A stretch of DNA of 64,000 nucleotides from Bacillota bacterium (GTDB lineage: Bacteria; Bacillota; Clostridia; Tissierellales; Peptoniphilaceae): positions 1-64,000 of the forward strand of contig JAEZWM010000049.1 in NCBI GenBank assembly GCA_023443025.1, given 5' to 3'. The position numbers and the translations under genes are program-made. The notes beneath the pieces were generated by a model. That model did no database searches and was not told the origin of the DNA. It saw nothing but the letters and a program-made list of their open reading frames with translations. Below, in pieces: positions 16,009-25,434 of the stretch; position 1 is the first letter of the stretch; every line of letters starts with the position of its first letter.

Positions 16009-16062
16009 ACCCCCTTTAATGATTACAGTTTTAATAAAGAAAGCTGTAAAATTAGAGGGGGT
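16009..16062 (+). repeat. hairpin downstream of second CWBR2 gene
   Basis: ACCCCC at 16009 pairs with GGGGGT ending at 16062, and ATTACAGTTTT pairs with AAAGCTGTAA inside, giving a long imperfect stem. It is related to the hairpin at 13249-13289 after the first paralogue. Confidence 0.7.
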
Positions 16063-16859
16063 AGATTAATGGCTGGAAAAAGTATCCAGGTTTTATGGTT
16101 AGCAATAAAAATTATATTAATTTTGTAAAACAAATTTGAGGCAATGGAAAACAATAAAAATGTGTTTCATATCATAAGCTCATTACAATATAATAAATGA
16201 TTCAAAATTCAAAATGATTTAGTCTGTATAATATATAAATGAAATTTGTTTTTTAGGATCACAAAGTAATTTATAGGACCTTAACCGCAAACTTTAGATG
16301 ACGGATAAGATGTATAAACTCTGAAACCATATAAAAACAGGAATGGTCTTATTTGTATATAGTCTACTGCTAAAGAGGGACTAAACGAATTAACCAGTTA
16401 CAATTTTATTAAGAGCAATGGTGGAAAATACCTGTTATTCAGTATTTATCAATAAAATATTTAGTTTTATAGGTTAAATTATATACATATTAAATCAAAT
16501 AAAGAAGTAATTGGCCTATATGTTAACAAAATGAAATAATTAACAAAACGAATAATAATAAAATGACGATGTAATTTGTTTTGGAAAAATATAATTACTT
16601 TGACTTTAAACCAGTAAAAAATGCTTGGGAAGAGATTACATACAGCCTAGTAAGCTGCTCGGTGCAATATGTGAATATAAAAGCATGATATCATATGTTA
16701 CAAATTCTATATTTATTCAATTACATATGAATACTTATTTAGAATAAATAACTATATATAAAGAAGTTTGGAAATGATTTCCTTTAAATTTATTAATAAC
16801 TATTTTTTTTCTCAAAATGGTTATATACTTTAATCACAATAAATTTTAAGGAGGATTAC
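16063..16859. other. decayed spacer before the YfcC gene
   Basis: Roughly 800 bp with no intact gene. It contains the third CWBR2 relic (16270-16455) and a 19-codon hydrophobic frame at 16069 (MAGKSIQVLWLA...) without a clean ribosome binding site. There is also a palindrome GGAAATGATTTCC (16770-16782) and a weak hairpin (16796-16824) shortly before the YfcC start. The last two could be control elements, but support is thin. Confidence 0.5.
16270..16455 (+). pseudogene. relic of a third CWBR2-type C-terminus
   Basis: The DNA around 16355-16450 translates as STAKEGLNELTSYNFIKSNGGKYLLF. It lines up with the last Ig-like unit of the intact paralogues (WTKDKAGLNEITSHSDIKIKDGKR and WTTDKEGLDELKSFNNIKI). 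The conserved Trp codon is replaced by TAG, and further stops and frame losses follow. AGGACCTTAACCGC upstream matches the GGTCCTGAA...C segment of the same unit. Only this tail remains. Confidence 0.65.
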
Positions 16860-18386
16860 ATGACTGAAAAAAGAAAAGATAAAAAGAGGAGTTTAAATTT
16901 CCCTTCTGCTTTTACAGTGCTTTTTATAGTACTAATAATTGCAGCGGCATTGACTTATATTATTCCTGCCGGTAGTTATGAAAGACTAGCTTACAATAAA
17001 GAAACAGATAATTTCACTATAACTAAGCATGATGGTGGAGAGGAAGTTATTCCAGCAGAACAAAGTGAACTTGATAAATTAGACATCAGCATCCCCCTAG
17101 AGAGTTTTAGGAATGGGGATATTTTTAAGCCTGTTGCGATTCCGGGATCTTATGCTAAACAAGAACAACAACCTCAAGGATTAATCCCGGTTTTAAAAGC
17201 TTCGGTTTTAGGTATTGATGATACCGTTGGAATAATTGTTTTTGTATTGATACTAGGTGGTATCATCGGTATATTAAATGAAACGGGAACTTTTGATGCG
17301 GGAATGGCAGCGTTATCAAGAAAAACTAAAGGTAAGGAGTTCTTACTAGTAGCTATTGTTTCAACTATAATTGCCGTTGGTGGAACGACTTTTGGACTTG
17401 CCGAAGAAACCATAGCTTTTTATCCTATATTAATGCCAATCTTTGTAGCTAGTGGATTCGATGCTATGGTAACTATCGCTGCAATCTATATGGGTTCTTG
17501 TATTGGAACTATGTTCTCAACAACGAATGCATTTTCAGTAGTTATTGCTTCGAATGCTGCCGGAATTAACTTTAATACCGGACTTCCAATAAGATTAATT
17601 TCACTTATTATTGCACAGATAATTACTCTAATTTACATTTACAGATACGCACAAAAAGTTAAGAAAGATCCTAGTAGTTCCATAGTAGCTGAAGATATGC
17701 CTAAGGTAAGAGAAAGATTTCTAAAGGACTATGATCCAAACCAAGTAGTTCCTTTCGACTGGAGAAGGATTGCTATGCTAGTTATTTTCATTGCGGCTTT
17801 CCCGATTATGATATGGGGCGTATCTAGTCAAGGCTGGTGGTTTGAAGAAATGTCAACACTTTTCTTGGCAGTAGGTATTGTAATGATAGTTCTTTCGGGG
17901 CTTGGTGAGAAAAAAGCAGTTAATACATTTTTATCAGGAGCTGCAGATTTGGTTTCTGTTGCTTTAATCATCGGAGTTGCGAGAGGTATCAATCTAATTA
18001 TGGATAATGGTATGATTTCTGATACACTACTTTATAATGCGACCAATATAATTGGAAATATGAACGGTATTTTATTCTCATCAGTACAGATGGTTTTATT
18101 CTCGTTCTTAGGAATATTCATACCTTCTTCATCAGGTCTTGCAACACTTTCTATGCCAATAGTTGCACCACTTGCTGATGCTGTTAATATAGGAAGAGAT
18201 GTAGTTGTATCCGCGTACACATATGGACAAGGTTGGATGTCGTTTATAACTCCGACAGGCTTAATACTTGCAACATTAGAGATGGTAGATATATCTTATG
18301 ATAAATGGTTAAAATTCATCTTACCACTAATGGGGATATTAGGTGTTTTTGCATTGATAATGCTTGGGGTACAAACTGTATTCTAA
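16860..18386 (+). CDS. YfcC-family membrane transporter
   Basis: A 508-residue, many-spanning carrier. The N-terminus NFPSAFTVLFIVLIIAAALTYIIPAGSYER is typical of the YfcC/DcuC-related group, followed by a soluble loop (about 45-110). GGIIGILNETGTFDAGM, VGGTTFGLAEETIAFYPI and the C-terminal IPSSSGLATLSMPIVAPLAD are family hallmarks. Members are thought to move C4-dicarboxylates, amino acids or short peptides; the substrate here is uncertain. It is followed at 16 bp by pepT and pepD. An operon with two peptidases favours peptide or amino-acid uptake or exchange. RBS AAGGAGG precedes ATG 16860. Confidence 0.88.
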   Translation: MTEKRKDKKRSLNFPSAFTVLFIVLIIAAALTYIIPAGSYERLAYNKETDNFTITKHDGGEEVIPAEQSELDKLDISIPLESFRNGDIFKPVAIPGSYAKQEQQPQGLIPVLKASVLGIDDTVGIIVFVLILGGIIGILNETGTFDAGMAALSRKTKGKEFLLVAIVSTIIAVGGTTFGLAEETIAFYPILMPIFVASGFDAMVTIAAIYMGSCIGTMFSTTNAFSVVIASNAAGINFNTGLPIRLISLIIAQIITLIYIYRYAQKVKKDPSSSIVAEDMPKVRERFLKDYDPNQVVPFDWRRIAMLVIFIAAFPIMIWGVSSQGWWFEEMSTLFLAVGIVMIVLSGLGEKKAVNTFLSGAADLVSVALIIGVARGINLIMDNGMISDTLLYNATNIIGNMNGILFSSVQMVLFSFLGIFIPSSSGLATLSMPIVAPLADAVNIGRDVVVSAYTYGQGWMSFITPTGLILATLEMVDISYDKWLKFILPLMGILGVFALIMLGVQTVF

Positions 18387-18402
18387 TAAAGAGGAGGCGT
18401 TT

Positions 18403-19611
18403 ATGGAAACCTTAATGGAGAGATTTTTAAATTATATTTCATATGATACTAAAAGTGATGATAAAAGCAGCACGGTCCCTTCTACACCCGGACAAAAGGA
18501 GTTAGGAAGGGTTTTGGTTGATGAGCTTCATGAGATGGGAGTCGAGGATGCTCATATGGATGAAAATGGTTATGTGTATGGAAGTTTAAAAGGAAATAAT
18601 CCCGATGCTAAGACAATTGGACTTATTGCGCATATGGATACTTCACCTGATCTTGATGGGAAATGTATTAATCCCAAGATTATTGATTATTCCGGAGGAG
18701 ATATTGTTCTAAATGAAAACTACACTATGACTGTAACTGATTTTCCAGTGCTGAATGAACTTATAGGACAAAAGTTAATAACAACAGATGGCACGACCCT
18801 TCTTGGTGCAGATGACAAGGCAGGGATAGCCATTATAATGGAAGTTGTAAAGTATTTTATCGATAACCCAGATATTAATCGTGGAGATATTAAGATAGGT
18901 TTTACACCTGATGAAGAGATTGGACGTGGCGCCGATTTATTTGATGTAGAAAAATTTGGGGCAGACTTTGCATATACATTAGATGGTGGCCCAATTGGTG
19001 AACTTGAGTATGAAAACTTTAATGCTGCATCTGTTTCTATAAAAATTCAAGGTAAAAATGTTCATCCGGGATCAGCAAAAAACATTATGGTTAACTCATT
19101 AAGAGTTGCTATGGAGTTTGATTCAATGCTTCCTGTAGATCAAAAACCAGAATATACAGAAGGTTACGAAGGGTTTTATTTACTAGATGAATTAAATGGG
19201 ACAGTTGATTATACCGAAATGTTCTATATAATCAGGGATCATAATATGGAAAAATTCAATGAAAAGAAAGAATTGATCCTCAAAATTTCTGATTTTTTAA
19301 ATTACAAATATGGAAATATAATAGATATAAATGTTGAAGATAGCTACTATAATATGAAAGAAAAAATTAAGCCGCATTTTGAAATAGTTGAACTAGCAAA
19401 AACCTCAATGGAAGAAGCTGGAGTTGAACCACTTATCAAACCAATAAGAGGCGGCACTGATGGGGCGAGACTTTCATATATGGGACTACCAACACCAAAT
19501 TTATTTACAGGTGGTCATAATTATCATGGTAGATTTGAAATGGTGTCTTATGATGCTATGAAAAAAGCTGTTGAAGTAGTTAATAAAATTATTATAAATA
19601 ATGCTAAATAG
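18403..19611 (+). CDS. pepT: peptidase T (tripeptidase)
   Basis: A 402-residue M20 zinc aminopeptidase that removes the N-terminal residue of tripeptides in the cytoplasm. Metal ligands and motifs: HMDTSPD (about 77-83), ADDKAG (about 138-143), PDEEIGRG (about 172-179), TLDGGPIGE, and RGGTDGARLSYMGLPTPNLFTGG near the C-terminus. The reading frame extends upstream to 18364, but the start with GAGGAGG is ATG 18403, giving the usual family length. It lies 16 bp after the YfcC transporter and 10 bp before pepD, so the three form a peptide-utilisation operon. Confidence 0.95.
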   Translation: METLMERFLNYISYDTKSDDKSSTVPSTPGQKELGRVLVDELHEMGVEDAHMDENGYVYGSLKGNNPDAKTIGLIAHMDTSPDLDGKCINPKIIDYSGGDIVLNENYTMTVTDFPVLNELIGQKLITTDGTTLLGADDKAGIAIIMEVVKYFIDNPDINRGDIKIGFTPDEEIGRGADLFDVEKFGADFAYTLDGGPIGELEYENFNAASVSIKIQGKNVHPGSAKNIMVNSLRVAMEFDSMLPVDQKPEYTEGYEGFYLLDELNGTVDYTEMFYIIRDHNMEKFNEKKELILKISDFLNYKYGNIIDINVEDSYYNMKEKIKPHFEIVELAKTSMEEAGVEPLIKPIRGGTDGARLSYMGLPTPNLFTGGHNYHGRFEMVSYDAMKKAVEVVNKIIINNAK

Positions 19612-19621
19612 AGGAGATAAT

Positions 19622-21049
19622 ATGACTATAAATACAAAGGGGTTAAAGTTTCTTGAGTATTTTGAGGAATTAAATCAAATCCCTAGATGTAGCGGAAATG
19701 AAAAGGAAATCTCCAATTTTCTTAAGCGTTTTGGAGAGAAATTGGGATTGGAAGTAATACAGGATGATCTTTTAAATATCGTTATAAGAAAACCCGCAAC
19801 TAAAGGTTATGAAAATAGTCCAGGAGTAATTCTTCAAGGACATATGGATATGGTTTGTGAAAAAGACTGTGATTCTAATCATAATTTCTTTACAGATCCA
19901 ATAAAGATTATCGAGAAGGACGGTTTTCTTATAGCAGATAAAACTACACTGGGTGCGGATGATGGAATTGCTATAGCTATGGGAATGGCAATTCTAGCTG
20001 ATAACACTTTGCAACATCCTGAAATCGAACTCTTTGTCACTACTTCTGAAGAAACCGATATGAGTGGTGCCTTAGGAATCTCAAATGATATTTTAAAAGG
20101 TAAAATGCTAATTAATATAGACTCCGAAGAAGAGGGAATTTTAACAGTGGGATCAGCTGGAGGAGTTACAATATTAGCTGAACATGATATCGTGTGGGAA
20201 GATGCAGATAACAAGGGTATAAAGCTTATATTTGAAGGGTTTAAAGGTGGCCATTCAGGTATGGAGATAAATAAAAATAGAGGGAATATTTTAAAAGTAA
20301 TAGCATACTTTTTAAAAGAATTATCCACAAAGACAGATTTCAGAGTCTCTTCATTTACTGCCGGGAGTTTGGATAATGCAATACCAAGATCCGGGGAAGT
20401 AGAACTAACATTTTCTGAAATTGAAAACATTGAATCTGTTATCGAAACTATTAAAGAACAAACCATAAAACAATTCTCTGAAGTAGACGGTGAGTTAATC
20501 ATTTCATTAGAAATGGTAGATAAAGTAGATAGAGTTTGGTCTATGGATACAACTAATGATGTTATTGATATGATTCAAGATATGCCAACAGGTGTGAATA
20601 CTTTTGTTAAAGATACAGATTCAGTTGAAAGCTCAAATAATTTAGCATCTATAAGAGAAAAAAACGGTGTGATCTATCTGGAGAACTCTGTTAGAAGTTC
20701 CAGCGATAAAATTAAAAATGATCTTGCTATGAAATGTGCAGCAGTTTTTGAAGAACATAACTTTTCATATAAAATGGATATGGAATATCCGGGATGGGAA
20801 TTTTCTGATAAATCTGCATTAAAAGATCTTGCTGAAGAGCTGTATTTAGAGATGTATGGTAAGAAATTTGAAACAATAGTAGTACATGCAGGACTAGAGT
20901 GCGGAGCTATTGCATCAAAGTATCCGGCTATGGACATGATTTCTATAGGACCAAATATTACAGGAGCACACACTCCTAAAGAAAGTATGGAAATTGAATC
21001 AGCAAAAAGAGTCTATAACTTTATCGTAGAATTAATATCGAGGATTTAG
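19622..21049 (+). CDS. pepD: cytosolic aminoacyl-histidine/Xaa-His dipeptidase (PepD)
   Basis: A 475-residue M20C dipeptidase of broad specificity. Motifs are GHMDMVCEKD (about 73-82), LGADDGIA (about 111-118), TSEETDMSGA (about 142-151), GFKGGHSGMEI and HAGLECGAI. The frame opens at 19601, but GAGGAGATAAT places the start at ATG 19622. It completes tripeptide breakdown after PepT, consistent with an asaccharolytic, peptide-fermenting lifestyle. A terminator follows immediately. Confidence 0.93.
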   Translation: MTINTKGLKFLEYFEELNQIPRCSGNEKEISNFLKRFGEKLGLEVIQDDLLNIVIRKPATKGYENSPGVILQGHMDMVCEKDCDSNHNFFTDPIKIIEKDGFLIADKTTLGADDGIAIAMGMAILADNTLQHPEIELFVTTSEETDMSGALGISNDILKGKMLINIDSEEEGILTVGSAGGVTILAEHDIVWEDADNKGIKLIFEGFKGGHSGMEINKNRGNILKVIAYFLKELSTKTDFRVSSFTAGSLDNAIPRSGEVELTFSEIENIESVIETIKEQTIKQFSEVDGELIISLEMVDKVDRVWSMDTTNDVIDMIQDMPTGVNTFVKDTDSVESSNNLASIREKNGVIYLENSVRSSSDKIKNDLAMKCAAVFEEHNFSYKMDMEYPGWEFSDKSALKDLAEELYLEMYGKKFETIVVHAGLECGAIASKYPAMDMISIGPNITGAHTPKESMEIESAKRVYNFIVELISRI

Positions 21050-21050
21050 T

Positions 21051-21076
21051 AAAAAAGGCCATCTGGCCTTTTTTTA
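21051..21076 (+). terminator. terminator of the yfcC-pepT-pepD operon
   Basis: AAAAAAGGCC-ATCT-GGCCTTTTTTT: a compact stem with a T-run directly after the pepD stop. Confidence 0.9.
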
Positions 21077-21136
21077 ATTAGGTATTTGAATACCTCGTAG
21101 ATTTATAGGGTATAAGCATCATAAGAGGTGAAAAAA

Positions 21137-21928
21137 ATGAAAGAAAAAACTAAAAAAAGTATAATATTAGCACTAGTATTATATGGTATAACTTTAATAG
21201 TAAATTTCCTTGGCGCAAATGGGTTTATAAATGGAATGTCACAAAAAGCAGTGTCCGATAAATATCCAACACTTATAACACCTGCACCGATAGCATTTGG
21301 AATATGGGGTTTAATATATATTTCAATCATATTATCCTTTATTATCTTATTGAGATACCATAAAACACGAAATTCTCAAGAAGCAACTGAGTCCATATCA
21401 AAGCTGTTTTATTTCACTTGTTTATTAAATATCGCCTGGATAATTGTATTTTCATATGAAATGCTTTTATTATCGGCAGTACTTACTTTATTACTTGCTA
21501 TGACTAATGCTAAGATATGTATGAATATATCATCATTAAAAATGAATATACTCAAAGTTCCGTACTTTGCGTTTGGTTTATATACCGGATGGACAATGAT
21601 GGCAACTCTTTTAAATATTGCTGCATTATTAGTAAAGTTTAATTGGAATATATTTATGAGCGTTCCCGTATTCTGGACAATTATAACACTGATAGTATCC
21701 ATGGTATTGACTGCATATGTTGCATATAAAGTTAAAAACATAATAATACCACTTCCTGTTTCTTGGGCACTACTACAAATATGGCTAATTCATAGAAGTC
21801 CGGATTGGTTTAATGGAAACTATCCGATTATAATGTGGACTGCTATTATTGGTGCGTTTGTGATGATTATATATAGTGGTTTCTTGTTTAAGTATTTAAA
21901 AGATACTTCAAGTCATCAAACAGTTTAG
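21137..21928 (+). CDS. TspO/MBR-related tryptophan-rich membrane protein
   Basis: About 263 residues with some seven hydrophobic segments. The block PAPIAFGIWGLIYISI, the LNIAWIIVF pair and the Trp-rich VFWTIIT and ALLQIWLIHRS resemble the longer TspO/MBR-like proteins of bacteria, which may bind porphyrins or act as sensors; the function of this branch is not established. GTG 21128 is in frame, but its GAGGTG is better read as the ribosome binding site of ATG 21137. It is a single gene with no obvious partner. Confidence 0.65.
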   Translation: MKEKTKKSIILALVLYGITLIVNFLGANGFINGMSQKAVSDKYPTLITPAPIAFGIWGLIYISIILSFIILLRYHKTRNSQEATESISKLFYFTCLLNIAWIIVFSYEMLLLSAVLTLLLAMTNAKICMNISSLKMNILKVPYFAFGLYTGWTMMATLLNIAALLVKFNWNIFMSVPVFWTIITLIVSMVLTAYVAYKVKNIIIPLPVSWALLQIWLIHRSPDWFNGNYPIIMWTAIIGAFVMIIYSGFLFKYLKDTSSHQTV

Positions 21929-22017
21929 TTTAATATAAAATATAAAAAAATATAAAGAATAAAAATAAAATAACAAAAAGCAGTATACTTTTTATAAGAA
22001 AAAAAAGGAGGTATACA

Positions 22018-22284
22018 ATGAAAATTAAATATTCAATAGAACCACAAGATCCTGTAATGAACGAGAGTGATTTTCTTAAAGAACTGCTCTACTGGGCAAA
22101 GGAAGAAAATCATGAGATGGAAGTTGTTAGAGCAGGGAAAATGCCTATTGTAAATATTGAAGGAAAGAAGTACTTATGTAAATTAGAACCTCCGAAAAGG
22201 GTTTTACTTGGTGTATTAAATACCAGTAGTGCTTATATGAGTTTTGGATTTAAATATATATATCTATATGAAATGGAAGATTAG
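22018..22284 (+). CDS. small protein of unknown function
   Basis: An 88-residue protein, not recognised. AAAAAGGAGG six bases before the ATG is a very strong ribosome binding site, so it is probably well expressed. The sequence alternates charged helix (FLKELLYWAKEENHEMEV) with short strands (MPIVNIEGKKYLCKL and YMSFGFKYIYLYEMED). It has no signal peptide or membrane segment. A tight terminator overlaps its stop, so it is monocistronic. It precedes the tetR operon. Confidence 0.75.
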   Translation: MKIKYSIEPQDPVMNESDFLKELLYWAKEENHEMEVVRAGKMPIVNIEGKKYLCKLEPPKRVLLGVLNTSSAYMSFGFKYIYLYEMED

Positions 22285-22308
22285 GACGAAACCGTCCTAA
22301 TTTTTTTA
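22281..22308 (+). terminator. terminator overlapping the stop of the small protein gene
   Basis: TTAGGACG-AAAC-CGTCCTAA followed by seven Ts; the stop codon TAG lies inside the stem. Confidence 0.9.
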
Positions 22309-22368
22309 TGTAAATATCCATATTATAAAGACTTAAATTCAAATCTCACAATAAATAATTAAATATAA

Positions 22369-22419
22369 TTGACAAATATATTGATAACTGTTATCATATA
22401 GAAAACCGACCAATGGTCG
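22369..22419 (+). promoter_or_regulatory. tetR operon promoter with two palindromes
   Basis: TTGACA (22369-22374), 17-bp spacer, TATCAT (22392-22397). TGATAACTGTTATCA (22382-22396) is a perfect 7-1-7 palindrome between and over the boxes. CGACCAATGGTCG (22407-22419) is a 6-1-6 palindrome in the transcript start region. Either would block transcription when bound; the second resembles typical TetR-family sites. Confidence 0.75.
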
Positions 22420-22433
22420 AGTGGAGGAAAATA

Positions 22434-23069
22434 ATGTTTCAGAATATAACAAAAGATACCAGAAGTAATATACTGATCGCAGCATCAAAGCTTTTTATGG
22501 AAAAAGGATTTGATAGAACTAGTGTTTCTGACATCATTAATGAAGTTGGAATTGCTAAAGGTACTTTATATCACCATTTTGATTCAAAGGAAGAAATAAT
22601 GGATGAATTAATTGCTATAAAAACTCAAAGTATAATTGTTAAGGTTAGAGAAATTGCCGAAGATAGAAGTATGTCAATAGAGGACAGGTTCATTAAATCG
22701 ATTGCCGCAATGAGTATAGTTAATCAAGATGAAAACAAAGCTATGATGGATCATATGAATAGTCCTCAAAATGCATTGATGCACCAAAAGATAAACAAAA
22801 TACTATTAAACGAAATACCAAACATATTATCAATAATCATAAAAGATGGAATAGCTGAAGATGTTTTTAAAACTCCTTATCCGCTTGAAGCAATAGAGAT
22901 AGCAGTTGTATATTTAGAAACATTAATGTCTAGAAATCTCCTTGATTTAGGTCCTTCTCAGATAGTTAGTAGAATTGAAATATTTTTCTACAATTTTGAA
23001 CGTATACTAGGAGTTGAGCAAGGTAAACTTGAATATATTAAAAATGCTTTTATAGATAATTTAAACTAA
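22434..23069 (+). CDS. TetR/AcrR-family repressor
   Basis: A 211-residue regulator. The N-terminal helix-turn-helix is canonical: RSNILIAASKLFMEKGFDRTSVSDIINEVGIAKGTLYHHFDSKEEIMDE (about 11-58). A helical ligand-binding C-terminal domain follows. The frame is open from 22413, but GTGGAGG sets the start at ATG 22434. It is followed by FtsX-like permease and ATPase genes, and palindromes lie in its promoter. It therefore most likely represses the whole exporter operon until an inducer binds. Confidence 0.92.
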   Translation: MFQNITKDTRSNILIAASKLFMEKGFDRTSVSDIINEVGIAKGTLYHHFDSKEEIMDELIAIKTQSIIVKVREIAEDRSMSIEDRFIKSIAAMSIVNQDENKAMMDHMNSPQNALMHQKINKILLNEIPNILSIIIKDGIAEDVFKTPYPLEAIEIAVVYLETLMSRNLLDLGPSQIVSRIEIFFYNFERILGVEQGKLEYIKNAFIDNLN

Positions 23070-23133
23070 TTTAAACTGAAATTAGAACTATTATACATAG
23101 ATTATCTATGAATAAATGGAAGGAAATCCAGTC

Positions 23134-25434
23134 ATGAACATTAAATTAATTTGGAATGATTATAGACGTAATCTTATAACTACATTAATTATGGTATCTT
23201 TTATTGCTGTTGCATCTTTATTGTTAACCCTTACTTCTGTACTTGGAACAAATCTTTTTAGTTCCATTGATAAGCTTATGGAGAGTTCATTGACCCCGCA
23301 TTTTATGCAAATGCATACGGGAGAAATCGATAGAGAGAAGATTGATAGCTTCGCAATGAATAATAAGAAAATAACAGACTATCAGATTATCGATTTTCTT
23401 GGAATTGAAAATGATAAGATTATCATTAATGGTATGCCTCTCATTGAATCTACGCAAGATAGTGGTTTTGTTGTCCAAAGTAAGTCCTTTGACTTTTTAT
23501 TGGATTTAGATGGTAATATTGTAGAACCAATTGAAGGAGAGATATACGCACCAATATATTATTTAAAAAATGGTGTTATGAAATCAGGAGATAAGATTGA
23601 AATTGAAGGAATTAAATTAGTTATAAAAGGATTTATAAGAGATTCACAGATGAGTTCACCTTTAGCTTCATCTAAGAGATTTTTGGTAAATGAAACAGAT
23701 TATAATAGTTTATATACAATTGGAAATTTAGAAAGTTTAATAGAGTTTAGATTAGAGGATTTAAATGATATAGGAGGTTTTGAAACCGAGTATACTGCTG
23801 CCAATTTGCCGGCAAATGGCCCAACACTTACATGGACACTGTTCAGAATGGTAAACGCCATGTCTGATGGCATAATGATTGCTATAATCCTTTTAATTAG
23901 TCTAATCGTTGTTCTGATCTCACTTCTATGTGTTAGATTTACACTTTTATCAAAAATAGAAGAGGATTATAGAGAAATAGCTGTGTTAAAAGCTTTGGGA
24001 GTTAGAATATCAGACATTCGACTTATGTATATCTATAATTATGGATTTTTAGCTTTGTTGGGAATAATTTTAGGCAGTATTATTTCGTTGGCTTTTATTA
24101 AACCTCTTAATTCTGAAATTGTTTTAAATTTTGGTGAAAGTGGGAGCCAGGTGCTTGCTTTAGGACTTTCTATATTCACAAATTTATTATTGTTTCTAAC
24201 AATTATCTTATTTATTGTTATTATCCTTAAAAGATTTAATAAGATATCGACTATACAAGCATTAAAGTTTGGTTATACCGGGAATAAATGGAAATTACAA
24301 AGTTTGAAAGAAAGCATTATTCCGATTAATTACCAACTTGGTATTAAGGATGTAGTTACAAATCCTAAAATGTATCTCACATTATTTATAGTTTTTTTAC
24401 TGACTTCTTTTATCATTTCAATACCTTTTAACCTCTATAATACTATGTCTTCAAAATCATTTGTATCCTATATGGGAATTGGAGATTCGGACTTGAGGAT
24501 TGATATTCAAAAGGCAGATGGCTTAAAGGAAACTACTAAAGAAATAATGAGTTATATAGAAAATGACTCCAGTGTAACTAAGTCCAGTTTATTAACAACT
24601 AAAACATATAAAGCACTCAATGATGGTGTATATGAAAATGTTAAAGTTGAACTTGGAGATTTTAATCTGTTTCCGATTGATACCATAAATGGCTCAATGC
24701 CTAAGAACGAAAATGAAATAGCTATATCTTCATTACTTGCTAAAGATTGGAATAAAAAAACAGGAGATAAAATATTACTAAAAACAGAAATCAAAGAAAA
24801 ATCTCTAATAATAAGCGGTATATATTCTGATATCACCAATGGTGGGAAAACAGCAAAAGCAGTATTTAGTGACGACTCTAAAAGTTCGTGGAATATAGTC
24901 TATATTGATTTTTCAAAAAATACAAACCTAATAAAAAAGTCCGAGGAATATTCTAATCTATTTAGTAATACAAGAATATCTAGTATTGATAAATATATAA
25001 AGGACATATTTGGACAGACTTTAAATTCAATAAATAGTGCAAGAATTATTTCAACAGCTGCTGCTAGTTTAATCATATTTCTAATCATTTCATTATTTTT
25101 AAAACTACTTTTAGCTAAAAATAAATATAGTATTGCTGTGACAAAGTCTGTTGGTTACACAAATAAGGATCTTAAAAGTCAGTATTTTGCAAGAATTTTT
25201 ATTGTGATGATATCTGGTTTAGTAATAGGAACTCTTTTATCGGGAACTATTGGAGAGAGGGTGGTGTCATCAGCACTAGCTTCATTTGGAGCAGATGGAT
25301 TTAAGTTTGAGACTGATTTTGTCAATACACTTCTAGTTATCCCTATCATATTATTTATAGTAACTGCTTTAGCTACAATTTCATCAACAATCAAAATTGG
25401 CGATATAAACATACCGGAACTATTAAAGGAGTAG
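23134..25434 (+). CDS. FtsX-like ABC transporter permease (MacB/YknZ type)
   Basis: About 766 residues. An N-terminal membrane segment, a large extracytoplasmic domain (about 50-245), three membrane segments (about 250-375), a fourth near 420, a second extracytoplasmic domain (about 440-620) and a closing three-segment block. The EDYREIAVLKALGVRISDIRLMYIYNYGFLALLG and KNKYSIAVTKSVGYTNKDLKSQYFARIF stretches are the two FtsX coupling regions, so this is the fused two-domain form. The frame opens at 23116; ATG 23134 after AAGGAAA is preferred. It is encoded with an ATPase directly behind it. Substrate (lipid, peptide or drug) is unknown. Confidence 0.88.
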   Translation: MNIKLIWNDYRRNLITTLIMVSFIAVASLLLTLTSVLGTNLFSSIDKLMESSLTPHFMQMHTGEIDREKIDSFAMNNKKITDYQIIDFLGIENDKIIINGMPLIESTQDSGFVVQSKSFDFLLDLDGNIVEPIEGEIYAPIYYLKNGVMKSGDKIEIEGIKLVIKGFIRDSQMSSPLASSKRFLVNETDYNSLYTIGNLESLIEFRLEDLNDIGGFETEYTAANLPANGPTLTWTLFRMVNAMSDGIMIAIILLISLIVVLISLLCVRFTLLSKIEEDYREIAVLKALGVRISDIRLMYIYNYGFLALLGIILGSIISLAFIKPLNSEIVLNFGESGSQVLALGLSIFTNLLLFLTIILFIVIILKRFNKISTIQALKFGYTGNKWKLQSLKESIIPINYQLGIKDVVTNPKMYLTLFIVFLLTSFIISIPFNLYNTMSSKSFVSYMGIGDSDLRIDIQKADGLKETTKEIMSYIENDSSVTKSSLLTTKTYKALNDGVYENVKVELGDFNLFPIDTINGSMPKNENEIAISSLLAKDWNKKTGDKILLKTEIKEKSLIISGIYSDITNGGKTAKAVFSDDSKSSWNIVYIDFSKNTNLIKKSEEYSNLFSNTRISSIDKYIKDIFGQTLNSINSARIISTAAASLIIFLIISLFLKLLLAKNKYSIAVTKSVGYTNKDLKSQYFARIFIVMISGLVIGTLLSGTIGERVVSSALASFGADGFKFETDFVNTLLVIPIILFIVTALATISSTIKIGDINIPELLKE

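Noticed and set aside
19879..20502. Long minus-strand frame opposite pepD
   Set aside because: A shadow of the conserved pepD coding sequence, without RBS or recognisable protein.
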